A stretch of DNA of 64,000 bases. It comes from Mugil cephalus. Taxonomy: Eukaryota; Chordata; Actinopteri; Mugiliformes; Mugilidae. The stretch covers positions 6,961,501 through 7,025,500 of the forward strand of contig NC_061778.1 in NCBI RefSeq assembly GCF_022458985.1, given 5' to 3'. Both the position numbers and the translations under genes were made by a program. Positions 53,301 through 64,000 of this stretch are shown in pieces. How positions within the stretch are numbered: position 1 is the first letter of the stretch; each line of letters begins with the position of its first letter. The notes under the pieces are model-generated. The model had not been told where the DNA came from and did no database searches. It was given only the letters and a program-made list of their open reading frames with translations.

Positions 53301-56300
53301 AGACATCGGGTTAAATGGACAAGTGAGATACACGTTGCACCAGACGAGTCCGTTTGTGGTGGACAGAGTTCGAGGTGTAGTCACTGTCATGGATCAACTG
53401 GACCGAGAGACGGACTCCAACTACACCTTAATCGTGACCGCTGTGGATCAAGGGAACATACCCAGATCTGCTACTGCTACTATTACTGTCACAGTCTGGG
53501 ACGTCAATGACTTTGCACCCACATTTTCTCCAGAAACGCTGGTCATTCATGTCAAGGAGAATGAGGAGGACCTGACCCAACTAACACATCAGGTGCTGCA
53601 GGTTCACTAAACAATGAGTTCACTGAAACTTAGTTCTAGTGTTAATCTTGTTTTTATTTTTATTTATCAGGTGTCAGCTTTGGATGATGATTTAGGAGTC
53701 AACAGTCAGCTGAATTATTTTATAGAGAAAGGAAATGAGGATGATTTGTTCTTCATCACCCCCAATGGCACGTTCCATATTTCACAAAGCCTAGACAGGG
53801 AGAAGGAATCGCTGTATATCGTCACTATCACTGCTGTTGATTCAGGTAATTTAGATCAAAGTTGAACTGAAATAAAACAAATGATAAATAATAATGAATG
53901 TAATTTTGTCATTTGAAGGACTGCCACCATTAACGGGCACTCTGACTCTACACGTTGTAGTGGATGACGTCAATGATAATCAGCCGGAGTTTACAGAGGA
54001 AGTCTACAACACCATAGTGTACGAGGACTGTCCTGTAGGCACAGTGTTTGCCATGATATCTGCATCTGACTTGGATGATGGCGTTAATGGGGAATTAAGG
54101 TAAAATAATACATACAAATTCAAAAAACATCACATCACTGTGAGAGTTGTATTGACTTCATTTGAAGAAGTCCTTTCAGAGAAACATACACCGATCAGCC
54201 ACAACATTAAATGTTGTGTGAAGTAGTGACATGAGACATGAGAAGTAAATAACATTGATCATCTTGTGATAATTCAGTGTTCTGCTGGGAAACTTTTGTA
54301 CCTGGCATTTGCGTGGACACTGCATCCTGCAATGGCAGCAGCAGGATGTGGGGTGACACAAACACACACACAAAAATGGTTTAGGAACAACTCAAAAACA
54401 TGAAAAACAGAAAAAGGTGTTGACCTGGCTTCAAAATTCATTAAATCTCAAACTAATCAAGTATCTGTAGGCCCCTCCCCTCAACCCATAGGACCCAAAA
54501 TCCCCCACTAACAACATTGTGTTGCCAGACACCACAAGACACCCTCAGTAGGTCCATGTCCATTCTCTGATGAGTCACAACTGTTTTAGAGACTCAAGAG
54601 AGACCTACACAATATTAGGAAGCTGGTCATGATGTTATGCGTGATCCTTGTATCTTTATCAACTTCCGTTGCTGCTTTATACATAGTATGTGCACTCCTC
54701 TCCATTTAGGTATTTCATGGAAAACCTCGATGTACCTTTTGCTATTGAGGAAACATCTGGAGAACTGTTCACAACCAATTTCCTGGACAGGGAGACAGTC
54801 GCCATTTACAGGCTGACAGTTATCTGCAGTGACAAGGATCCTACTCAACCTCTGTCGAGCTCTGTGCTTGTGACTGTTCTTATAGAAGATGTCAATGACC
54901 ACTGGCCCCAGTTTATGAACGGGCCCTACGTGGCCTATGTGCCCACTGAGTTGGCTCCAGGTGAGATATGACCTCTTAACATGCACATATTTATATGCAA
55001 ACTACCTATTATTATCTTTTTTATGGCGTTTCTGTTTTTTTTATAGGTGCAGTTGTTTGTGCAGTAAGAGCAACAGATGGAGACACTGAAATGAATGCAG
55101 AGCTATATTACTCATTATATGGACAGAGTTCAGACCTGTTTTCCATCGATCCATACAGTGGCACTATATTCACTTCAAATGCTCTCCGAAGAACAGACGA
55201 TATTATCGTCAACGTGCATGTGGAGGATGCTGGAGAAAACCCCAAATTTGACACTACTACTGTCAGTATCAGGTTTCATAACATCTCCGACTTCCCTGAG
55301 ATGGATGTGGATGTTCTGAGTTATTCCTTTTCTGAGGATGAACCGGTGGGAACACTGGTGGCCATGGTCTCCGCGGAGAGCATCCGAGCTGAACCCGTCT
55401 CTTTTTATGTCGCATCTGGAAACTTTGAAGACACGTTTCATGTGGGGCAATTAAGTGGAGCACTGGCAGTGGAGAATCCCTTGGATTATGAAAACAGAAA
55501 CGAGTTTTCTTTGTTGATAGAAGCCAGAGACTCGGGCTCTCCTCCCTTCTCATCATTTGCAGAAATTCACATCAACCTAACGGATGTTAATGACAATTCT
55601 CCGCATTTCACCCAGGCTGAGTACAGGTGTGAGGTTTTTGAGAACTCCCCGCCATCCTGGGTTTGTGATCTTCTCGCTGTTGATGCAGATTCTGGCCATT
55701 ACGGTATGGTGCAGTACAACATCACAGGAGGGAACACTCATAACTTTTTCACAATTGACCCTGAAAGCGGTTTACTGAGCACAACTGCAACTTTGGATAG
55801 AGAGAGGCTTCCTGAATTCAATTTAACAGTTGAAGCTACGGAACTCGACAACCCTCTTCATAAAGATAGAGCAACTGTTATCATCAGTGTTTTAGACAGA
55901 AATGACAATGCACCCCGTTTTACAGAGATTTTCCTCACTGAGGTGCCTGAGGATGCCCCTATTGGATACACAATCGTACAAGTCACCTCAACGGATGACG
56001 ACACCGATGCTAATGCAGGAATTAATTACTCCATAATCGAGCATAGTGACGACATGCCTTTTAAAATTGACTTCACCATGGGTTACATCACTGTTGAAAA
56101 ACATCTGGACAGGGAAGTGCAGGATCACTATGTCCTGAAAGTGAATGCAAATGATTCAGCATGGAGCATAAGCACAGATGTCACTATAATCATTTTAGAT
56201 GTCAATGATAACATGCCAGTATTCTCTGATCATGTTTATAGCGTTGTGCTCCCTGAAACAAAAGATGAAGAGGTGTTTGTTTTGCAGGTTCTTGCTACAG

Positions 56301-59300
56301 ATGCAGACTTTGGGAACAATGGTGAAATTTTCTACATTATTGAACCTCAAAACGAGGAGTTTTGGATGAATACCTCCTCTGGTGAAATCTATACAAAGCA
56401 GCCGCTGATGCTGCATAATTCAGCTTTTGAAATCTATCAGTTTACAGTTATTGCTTCTGATTGTGGCAAAGTTCCACTCTATAGTAATGCCACCGTCACA
56501 GTGAGATTAGAACAACCAAACCACCACCCACCTGTGTTTTTTCCTTCACAGTCTCTCATTGCTGTTCCTTATCACCTGGCTGTGGGAGCGGAGGTGGTTC
56601 AGTTCACAGCAATGGATCTGGACACCAATAGCAGCACTAATATTGAGTATGCTTTGAATGGGGGTAATGCATCTGGTCTCTTTTCAATTGAGGCTAACAG
56701 TGGTAAAGTAATCTTAAATCAAACTTTAGCGGAGCTTGAAAATCTGTTGCTCACTTTAGTAGTCGTAGCCAAAGATCAGGGCTTCCCATCTTTAACGTCA
56801 CAGACTCAAATCACTTTTGAAGTTACCGGGAGAAATCTATTTTCTCCGAGTTTTAGCGAACCAGATGTTACGTTCTCTGTCCCAGAGGACTTGCCTGTAG
56901 GATCAGTAATTGGAAAAGTTCAAGCTGAAGACAAGGATTATGGTCCCAATGGTGCGATTATGTACTGCATTACCCCGGAAAATCGATATCTACCACTGTC
57001 TGTCGGAGAAGGCTCTGGACTGCTAATACTGATCAGAGAGCTTGACTTTGAAACAGAAGTTATTTATCACCTCCAAGTCATAGCCAAAGATGGTGGCTGG
57101 GTGTCTAAAAGTGGCATATTGAATGTTACAGTAATAGTTATGGATGTGAATGACAATCCTCCAGTCTTTTCATTGTCAGAATACACCACATCAGTGCCCG
57201 AAAACTCAGAAATTGGGACAAACATTTTAGCTGTGAGGGCTGCTGATATTGACTCAGGAGCAAATGCACAGATAGCCTACTCTCTCATAGCTGGATATGT
57301 GGATAAATTTGCAATTGATTCAAGAAATGGCACCATCACCACTTTGGAGGTCTTTGATTACGAGCGAGAGCAAGTGTTTGATTTAACGATCAAAGCTTCA
57401 AACACCGGCGGACATACTTTATTCAGTTTAGCACATGTCGTCATTCAAATCTCAGACGTCAATGAGTTCACACCAACATTCAGGATAAAAGAATTTAACT
57501 TTTCAGTATTTAAAAATGTGCCTGTTGGAAGCGTGATTGGCAAAGTGACAGCCGTAGATCATGACCGAGGTCCTGAAGGCCGGGTGTTTTACGTGATGTT
57601 TGGTCAGGATAAAAGTTTAGGTTTCGATGTTGATCTGCTTTCTGGAGAAATATATACAACGGGCAGTTTGAGGAAACAAGGCAATAGCCGTGTTGTTTTA
57701 AAAGTTTTGGCAAAGAACTCTGGTGTTATTACTGGCATGGACGTAGATGAGACTTTAGTCCACATCAGTGTGATTGACACAAACGATGCACCCGTGTTCA
57801 CCTCTGAACACTATGTAGCAGATGTAGCAGAAGAAAGTCCAGCTGGGACGTCGGTGCTAACTGTTAGCGCTACAGATCAGGACTCCATCTTGGACTGGAA
57901 TCGCTTCTTCTACAGCGTTGAAAATGGAAACACAAACTTCTCTTTCTCTGTTGACCCCTCCACTGGTGTTATTTCGGTAAACTCCCCACTTGACAGAGAA
58001 ACCTGGCCTGTTTATAATTTGACTGTTACGGCCACTGATAATGGCTCTCCACCAGCTACGGGGACCACTAACGTCATTGTAACTATTGCTGATGTCAATG
58101 ATAATGCCCCCAAACTCACATCGACTGAGGCTCAGGTGAAAGAGAATCAGCCCGAAGGCACCATAGTCGCCAGATTAAATGCAACTGATCTTGATTTGCC
58201 ACCGAACCAGGGTCCTTTTACATACTGGTTATTAAATCCCTCAGCAGGCAGTGCTTTTTCACTCACTCCTGATGGCCTTTTACTCACGACACGGATTATT
58301 GACCGAGAGCAAACCTCATCATATCAAGTCCTGGTGGCTATTCGGGATGCAGGCTTTCCCTCACCATTATCATCAACAACAATGTTCCATATCAGGATCG
58401 TGGATGAAAATGATAACCCTTCAATCCCTAGGAATATCGTCATTGAGGTGAAATATTTTGGCAGCTCTTTCCAAGGAGGCATGATTGGTAATGTCCATCC
58501 TGATGATCAAGACGAGTCAGATGCATTAATCTGCGCTATCAAAAGTGGGCCAAATAACATGTTCACGATACCTAATGGCACATGCGAGCTGTGGTCTTCT
58601 CCTTTTCATGGCGAGGCTACGTTCAATGTCACAGTCGAAGCTACGGACCAGCTTCATTTCCCAGTAAACAACAGTATCTATGTCAACTACAAGGGTTTCA
58701 CAAATGCTTCTGTAGACAGCTGTATATTATTCTACGTTTCATCACCCTCTGTGGAAGAGTTCTTGTCTAATAAGTATCTGAGGTTTGTGAAAGCTCTGGA
58801 CAGTCTGTTTAACCTCCAGGCTTCTAAGACTCATGTATTTGGAATCAAACACATTGGAAATGAAATCCTTCTGTTGGCTGCAGTCAAAAATTACAACGGT
58901 CAGTATCTTAGCAGAGAGGTAGCGAGCGGCATATCAGTGGGACATAAGAAATTACTGGAGGCTCAGAGCAATGTGACGATTTCTCACATCACCAGTGACC
59001 CGTGTCTTACCAGCCCTTGTCAAAATAGGGCATCGTGCAACAAAAACATTTACATCAGGGAGGAGGTTGCTGTCCTGGAAAGTGGGGCCGTCATCTTTGT
59101 GGCACCGCAGAAAGAGATTTTTAATTGTACCTGTCTAGTTGGATTTACAGGTACGCTCTGTGAAGATGACATTGATGAATGTGAGGCAAATCCCTGTCAG
59201 AATGAAGGCACATGCGTGAACGCCGGGGGAAGTTTCTACTGTCACTGTCAAAGCGGGTTCTCTGGCTCCGTCTGCTCTGCTGATGTAGACGAATGCCTGA

Positions 59301-62300
59301 AGGTGAAGTGTCAAAATGGTGGAACTTGTGTTCCCTCTGAAGATGGATATCACTGTCACTGTGTGCCTGGATTTGAAGGTAGACTTTGGCACATGGAGAA
59401 AGCAAAAAAAAAATATATGTGAAAAGACAGATTGTCTTAAAAATCTGTTTTATTTGTCTAGGGGAAACATGTGGGCAGTTCATAGACCACTGCAGATCAA
59501 CGCCATGTGTTCAGGGCACCTGCATCAGTTCACAGACAGGATTCACCTGTAATTGCTCTTTTGGTGAGAATAATGCATAAAGATGGAAATGTATAGAAAA
59601 AAAATATTTTTAAGGAAGGACATTTGTTTTTTGTCTTGCAAAGGTTAAATGAGAAAACTCCAAACTGTAGGTAAATGGTTAGTTTGTTAGCTTAGCTTAA
59701 AAAGTGACAACTTTAGCCTGGTGTTGTTGGAGCAAATTAAATACTAAATCACTAATTTACACATTGTTTTTTCTGTGTGATCTGTACAACATAAAGCGTA
59801 AAGATATTTACTAATTTGTGAGTTTTAAAGGTGCTAGCATGCTAAACAGGACATCTGTTTCCCTATTACCAATCATTTTGCATTCCTAAACTAAGCTAAT
59901 TGACTGCTACATATAACAAGTGCTCAAGGTCAAATTAACTGTTTGTGTATTAGTGGTTAGTAGTGTATTCCTCAAAACATTAACTCTAGATTGAACGTTT
60001 TGTGCTACAACTGTAAGAATGCATTTATTAAAACACTGTGATTCATTGTGTTTTAGGGGTCAGTGGAGTTCACTGTGAGGAGCATAGCTACGGCTTTGAG
60101 GAGCTGTCCTTCATGGAGCTTCCCCCACTGGACCGCAGGACTAATTTAATCTCTCTAGAGTTTGCGACGGTGCAGAGGAACTCCCTCCTCCTCTACAATC
60201 CCGGAGGACCATCCAGCAGGGAGTTCTTTGCATTGGAGATCCTGGATGGAGCTGTGCTTCTCTCCTATGACCTGGGCTCAGGACCAGTGAGGCTGCAGAC
60301 GCACAAACAAGTTGCAGATGGGCATTTTCACAGTGTCACTGCCAGGAGGATTGGCAACGTGAGTTTAAAATATGTTACCACACAGCAAGAAGTCATTTTT
60401 TGAAGGAAATGGAAAAAAAAATCACAGTGGTATTTGCACTTCACAGATGGTTTCTTTGCATGTGGACAACTGCACAGATGTTGAAACTAAAGGATTTTGT
60501 TTTTCAAAGAGCGATGGCAGCGGCTCAGAAAGGTAGAAGTGAAATGAAAGTCACAAATTTTACATTTCTGCTTGTAGCCTTGTGTCTGCACCTTTAACAT
60601 CTCTAATTTTTTTTTCTGTCTTCTTTACATCCAACCAGGACACTAGATGTCGGCAACACCAATATGACACTTGGAGGATTGAGGACTGTTGAAGTGATTT
60701 TACAGCATCCTGCTCAGATAAAAACCCATGACTTTGTTGGGTGTATTCGAAAAATTTATATTAATGGCATCCTGCTGAGACCTTCAATGGCCCTTGCGGC
60801 ACATAATATCTTAGACAGGTAAGCTTAGAGAATTTAAAACATGGTTAGAAAAACAGCATAATGTTCAAATACATGTGGGCTTAACAGAGAAAATGTATCT
60901 GTGTTCTTTTGGTACATGTCTGAATTTTGACAAACATGCTTTCCACCTTGTGTTTATTTCATAAAGGTGTCCTCGAGCAACAGCGCCAGGTTGTCACAGC
61001 GTCCCATGCAGGAATGGTGGTGTATGCCACGATCTTTGGTCTGACTATCTTTGTGAATGCACAAGCCCTTTTACGGGAAGAAACTGTGCCAAAGGTAAAA
61101 AATAAAAAAATAATAAAAATAAATAAAACAGATTTTTAACATTTCTTTTAAATATTGTGTTTGAAGTTTTTGTTCATTCTTTGAACAGAAATGTCAGAGG
61201 AGCTTGTGCTGAGATTTAACGGGAGTGACTACATTGAATATGTTATTAAGGAGAGTTTCAAGAGAGACTATCTCCTGAAGAACTTGGTGAAGGATGAAAA
61301 AGAGGCCGACAACAAAGACCAAACTGTGATTAACGTCAAGTTCAAGACCAAAGATGACGGAGTATTGGTGTTTGTTCTTGGACAGACAGGATACATAATG
61401 CTGAAGGTGAGTGTGAAAACTGTTTAGATATTTACCTATCTCTCCCTGTTTATATGTCAAATGTAAAACTGCTTTTTTTCTTTTCATTTCCCAGATAAAA
61501 GACAGAAGGCCTGTGTACATTTTCAAAGACATGCTGTCGGGACAACTGTCAGAGTTTATTGTAGAGCCTCCTGTGGCTGATGGCTTCTGGCATGTGCTCT
61601 CGCTGTTCAGCAATGGACAAATCACTTTTCTCTACGTGGACGGTAAACCAGTCTTAAACGACACCGGTCAAAGCATAGATCTAAGTCCAGTTAGTGTGGA
61701 AAAGATCGTGCTAGGTGCAGCTCCAGTGGGCGAAACACAGCTCCTTCAGTCAGGTAAAGATAAGCATAAATCTGATTACTAAAATCAAAATATGAATATA
61801 TACACCGATCAGCCACAACATTAAAACCACTGTCAGGAGAAGTAAATAACATTGACCATCTTGTGACAATGCATTGTTCTGTTGGGAAACTTTTGGACCT
61901 GGCATTTAGGTTGATGTTCCTTAGACATGTAGCACCCACATAGACCAGACCAGGCACCCCCACCCCATAGCAATGACACTCCTTGATGGCAGCAGCCATC
62001 CCCAGCCGGATGCAGCCTGACACATACACAAAAACGGTTTAGAAACAACTCAAAAACATGAAGAACAGCACAAAATGTTGACCTGGCCTCCAAATTCACT
62101 AGATCCCAAACTGATCAAGTATCTGTGGGATGCAGCAGAACAAGATGGATCCACAGAGGCCCCTCCCCTCAATCCACAGGACCAAAAGGTCCCCACGTTT
62201 GTGGAGCACCCTGAGAAAGCCCGTGTCCATTCTCTGAAGAGTCACAACTGTTTTGGAGGCACAAGTCATAATGTTATGCCAGATCGGTGTATATAGTATC

Positions 62301-63731
62301 TCCTAGTTTTGTATTTCTGGCCGGCTATTCTTTCTGATCCTTACATAGCAGCATGCTGACTTACTGATCTATCAATAATACTGGCTCTGAACTGTCTTCC
62401 TTATTTTTGCAACAGGGTTCACTGGATGCGTGCAGTATTTCAATGTGACCGGTTACACTCTGCCCGTCAGTGGACACAGCTTAATGGCGGACGTATGGCC
62501 GAGCTCCACGCTCACCCAGTCCAGCTGCAGCTCTGCAGGCGTTTGCCTCTCCTCTCCATGCTACGAGGAGCACACTGCCAAGAGGACTTGTGGATCTGCT
62601 GAGCAGAACAGATCCTGCATCTGTTTACATAACGTCTCGGACCACTCCTGCGATATCTGCATCTCCGCAACAGACACCCAGGATATGTGCTCTGCAATGA
62701 AGGGCAGCGTTCCTCTGTGGCTCATAGCTGTGGTTCTTCCTCTTGTCTCCCTCCTGGTGATTATTGGAATGGTTTATATCTTTTACAAGGCGAGGCAGAA
62801 GGATGTAAAGTGTCAGAGTGAGAGCTTGACGCAGAAAACCGAGCAAGGGAAAGATAATGTAGCTTTCTGTTTTAATGCCAACACAATGCTCACAGAGGCT
62901 CACAGAGTGTCTCCAGAAAAAGGAAAACTACATGAGCCGATGAGCGCAGATCAGCAGGAGTTTTACTGTGATGTCAATCTGCCAAGTGTACAGCCGGTGT
63001 CGAATAGTGAGCTGGAGTATTATGAGATCAGCAGCATCTGTAGTGCATTTCATTCAGACAACACCTCTCTGAAACTCAGCTGGCACAAGCATTTATACAG
63101 CACAAAGTGTGTGGACAACGGTCCTGGGCAGTGGGGAGATTTGAGGATGTTGTTTGCGGGTTTTAAGAAGGAAAGCTCCATCGAAGAAAAACAGACTCAT
63201 AATGTTTCTTTCTTAAACAAACAGTTGCTGACTGAGCTCGACGCAGAGCCAAAGCTACCTTATTATATGAAGCAGTTCATACAACCAGATCTCCTGGAGC
63301 CAATACAGAGTCTTACCTTTGAAGAAATTAGCAAACTGAACACTCCTCTGGAGCAAACGCTGCCACATCAAGCACGGCTGAAGTCTGGGCCCCCGACAGT
63401 GACGGATATCTCATCTGAGAGTGAGACAGGCAGCACATTCACCTGCTCAGAGTCTGATTGTGGGCAGTTTTCTACCAACTGTGGCAGGAAACACACACAT
63501 TACCAGTCATCCATGTTAGCCTGCAACTTAAGGCAGCAAACCTGCCTCTGTGCTGCAGGTCATGTTAGAGCTGCGAGTATATCCACCGATATGTTTGAAC
63601 AGTGGGAACATATTTTAAATTTGCACCTTCCTTTTAGCAGCTACGCTCCAGTCTTTGAGGATATTGCGTGTCTACCCACTGAACCCAGTCACGGCTATGA
63701 TATTCAAAGTGACATAGAGGAAATTATTTGA
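50336..63731 (+). CDS. Fat-like atypical cadherin with EGF and laminin-G domains; complete 16-exon coding model
   Basis: Exons 50,336-50,389; 50,505-50,745; 50,886-51,227; 52,679-53,592; 53,671-53,845; 53,919-54,099; 54,710-54,960; 55,047-59,378; 59,462-59,563; 60,057-60,358; 60,447-60,532; 60,639-60,818; 60,967-61,094; 61,189-61,406; 61,495-61,753; 62,416-63,731 give 9,027 nt, 3,008 residues plus stop. The start was chosen for its leader (KYPIILLHFVVFNVAS). Cadherin repeats run from about residue 86 to 1,825 (17 clear repeats with LDRE and DxNDNxP motifs), then one degenerate repeat and a conserved juxta-EGF region. EGF1 starts near 2,018, EGF2 and 3 (DIDEC, DVDEC; calcium-binding type) near 2,075-2,145, EGF4 ends near 2,180. 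Laminin-G, EGF5, laminin-G and a Cys-rich stretch follow. The membrane segment is about 2,669-2,693 and the tail about 315 residues. EGFx4-LamG-EGF-LamG is the Fat4/Drosophila Fat layout, but Fat proteins have about 34 repeats. A type III (DN-cadherin-like) origin is the main alternative. Expected role: homophilic or heterophilic adhesion and planar polarity at the cell surface. Confidence 0.85.
52180..52560 (+). repeat. Interspersed repeat candidate in cadherin intron 3
   Basis: The words tgtcacggttagggaagtga and acccaagtgcaagcccagga resemble a repeat seen often in fish introns, followed by a purine-rich tract (about 52,430-52,560). Intron 3 also has AC-rich and T-rich simple sequence near 51,420 and 51,870-51,930. 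Class not determined. Confidence 0.3.
54189..54650 (+). mobile_element. Complete TA-flanked inverted-repeat element in cadherin intron 6
   Basis: Begins caccgatcagccacaacatt and ends gatgttatgcgtgatccttg, flanked by TA on both sides (54,187-54,188 and 54,651-54,652). About 462 bp, same orientation as the 61.8 kb copy. No transposase, so non-autonomous; the TA duplication points to the Tc1/mariner superfamily. Confidence 0.75.
61803..62289 (+). mobile_element. Complete TA-flanked inverted-repeat element in cadherin intron 15
   Basis: The best-preserved copy of the family (487 bp). It begins caccgatcagccacaacatt, ends ataatgttatgccagatcgg then tg, and is flanked by TA at 61,801-61,802 and 62,290-62,291. 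The terminal 8 bases are perfect inverted repeats and the next dozen nearly so. Open frames on either strand are accidental. Confidence 0.8.
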
Positions 63732-63831
63732 TTGTCAATACACTGGTGTAGCTGATAGGTCAGATGGATTAATGTTTCTTGCACATTAATGAACAACATA
63801 TTTCTAATATAATGATATTGTTGGGGGTGGC

Positions 63832-63980
63832 ATGTGTTGCTGACTGGAGCCTTTCTGTGTGGAGTCTGGACTTGTCCAGAGTGTACCCTGCATCTCGCCC
63901 AATGACAGCTGGGATATGCTCCAGCCCCCCGCTACCCTCCAGAGGACAAGCGGTTACAGAAAATTAATGAATGATATTGT
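63832..63980 (+). repeat. L2/V-SINE-type retroposon tail
   Basis: Contains the highly recognisable fish tail words gtccagagtgtaccctgcat, ctcgcccaatgacagctggg, atatgctccagccccccgct and aggacaagcggttacagaaa, ending in a short aatga repeat. It begins about 100 bases after the cadherin stop codon, so it may be part of that gene's 3' untranslated region. No AATAAA is seen before the window ends. Confidence 0.8.
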
Positions 63981-64000
63981 TAAATGCATCTATTGCACTT

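Noticed and set aside
60400-60597. Plus-strand frame overlapping cadherin exon 11
   Set aside because: The real exon 11 (60,447-60,532) is read in another frame, which gives the laminin-G sequence VSLHVDNCTDVETKG in phase with both neighbours.

Overview
The window is teleost genomic DNA. It is intron-rich and AT-rich, with GT-AG exons, and is littered with fish-type transposon remnants (Tc1/mariner, hAT with a BED finger, a piggyBac-like palindrome, short TA-flanked inverted-repeat elements and LINE/SINE 3' tails). There are no bacterial operons, CRISPR arrays or rRNA genes. Five protein-coding genes can be read, all spliced. I rebuilt four from start to stop by joining exons that have clean splice sites and compatible phases; the fifth (b3glct) runs off the left edge. 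All exon models come from reading the sequence by eye, not from an alignment.

Layout. (1) Bases 1-22,044, minus strand: the first three coding exons of a gene that fits b3glct (beta-1,3-glucosyltransferase), spread over 21.6 kb and full of transposon remnants. (2) 27,009-42,223, minus strand: a complete 28-exon WD-repeat gene of the WDR64/WDR49 family, probably wdr95 (716 residues). (3) 42,925-44,567, minus strand: tex26 (7 coding exons, 293 residues). (4) About 46,050-48,500, plus strand: an HMG-box gene, best called hmgb1 (200 residues). (5) 49,933-63,731, plus strand: a Fat-like giant cadherin (16 coding exons, 3,008 residues) with a signal peptide, about 17 cadherin repeats, five EGF and two laminin-G domains, one membrane segment and a 315-residue tail.

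Context. As I recall it, the human 13q12.3 block holds HMGB1, TEX26, the pseudogene WDR95P and B3GLCT close together. That conserved neighbourhood supports the names given to genes 1-4. tex26 and hmgb1 are divergent, about 1.5 kb apart; wdr95 and tex26 are tandem on the minus strand with about 0.7 kb between coding regions. The genes do not form a pathway: B3GLCT is an ER sugar transferase, TEX26 and WDR95-type proteins are probably germline or ciliary, HMGB1 is a chromatin protein, and the cadherin is a cell-surface adhesion or polarity molecule.

The most interesting item is the cadherin. It carries the EGF/laminin-G membrane-proximal layout of Fat4-type proteins but only about half their cadherin repeats. 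It has its own signal peptide and TATA box, and several of its inter-repeat calcium linkers are degenerate.
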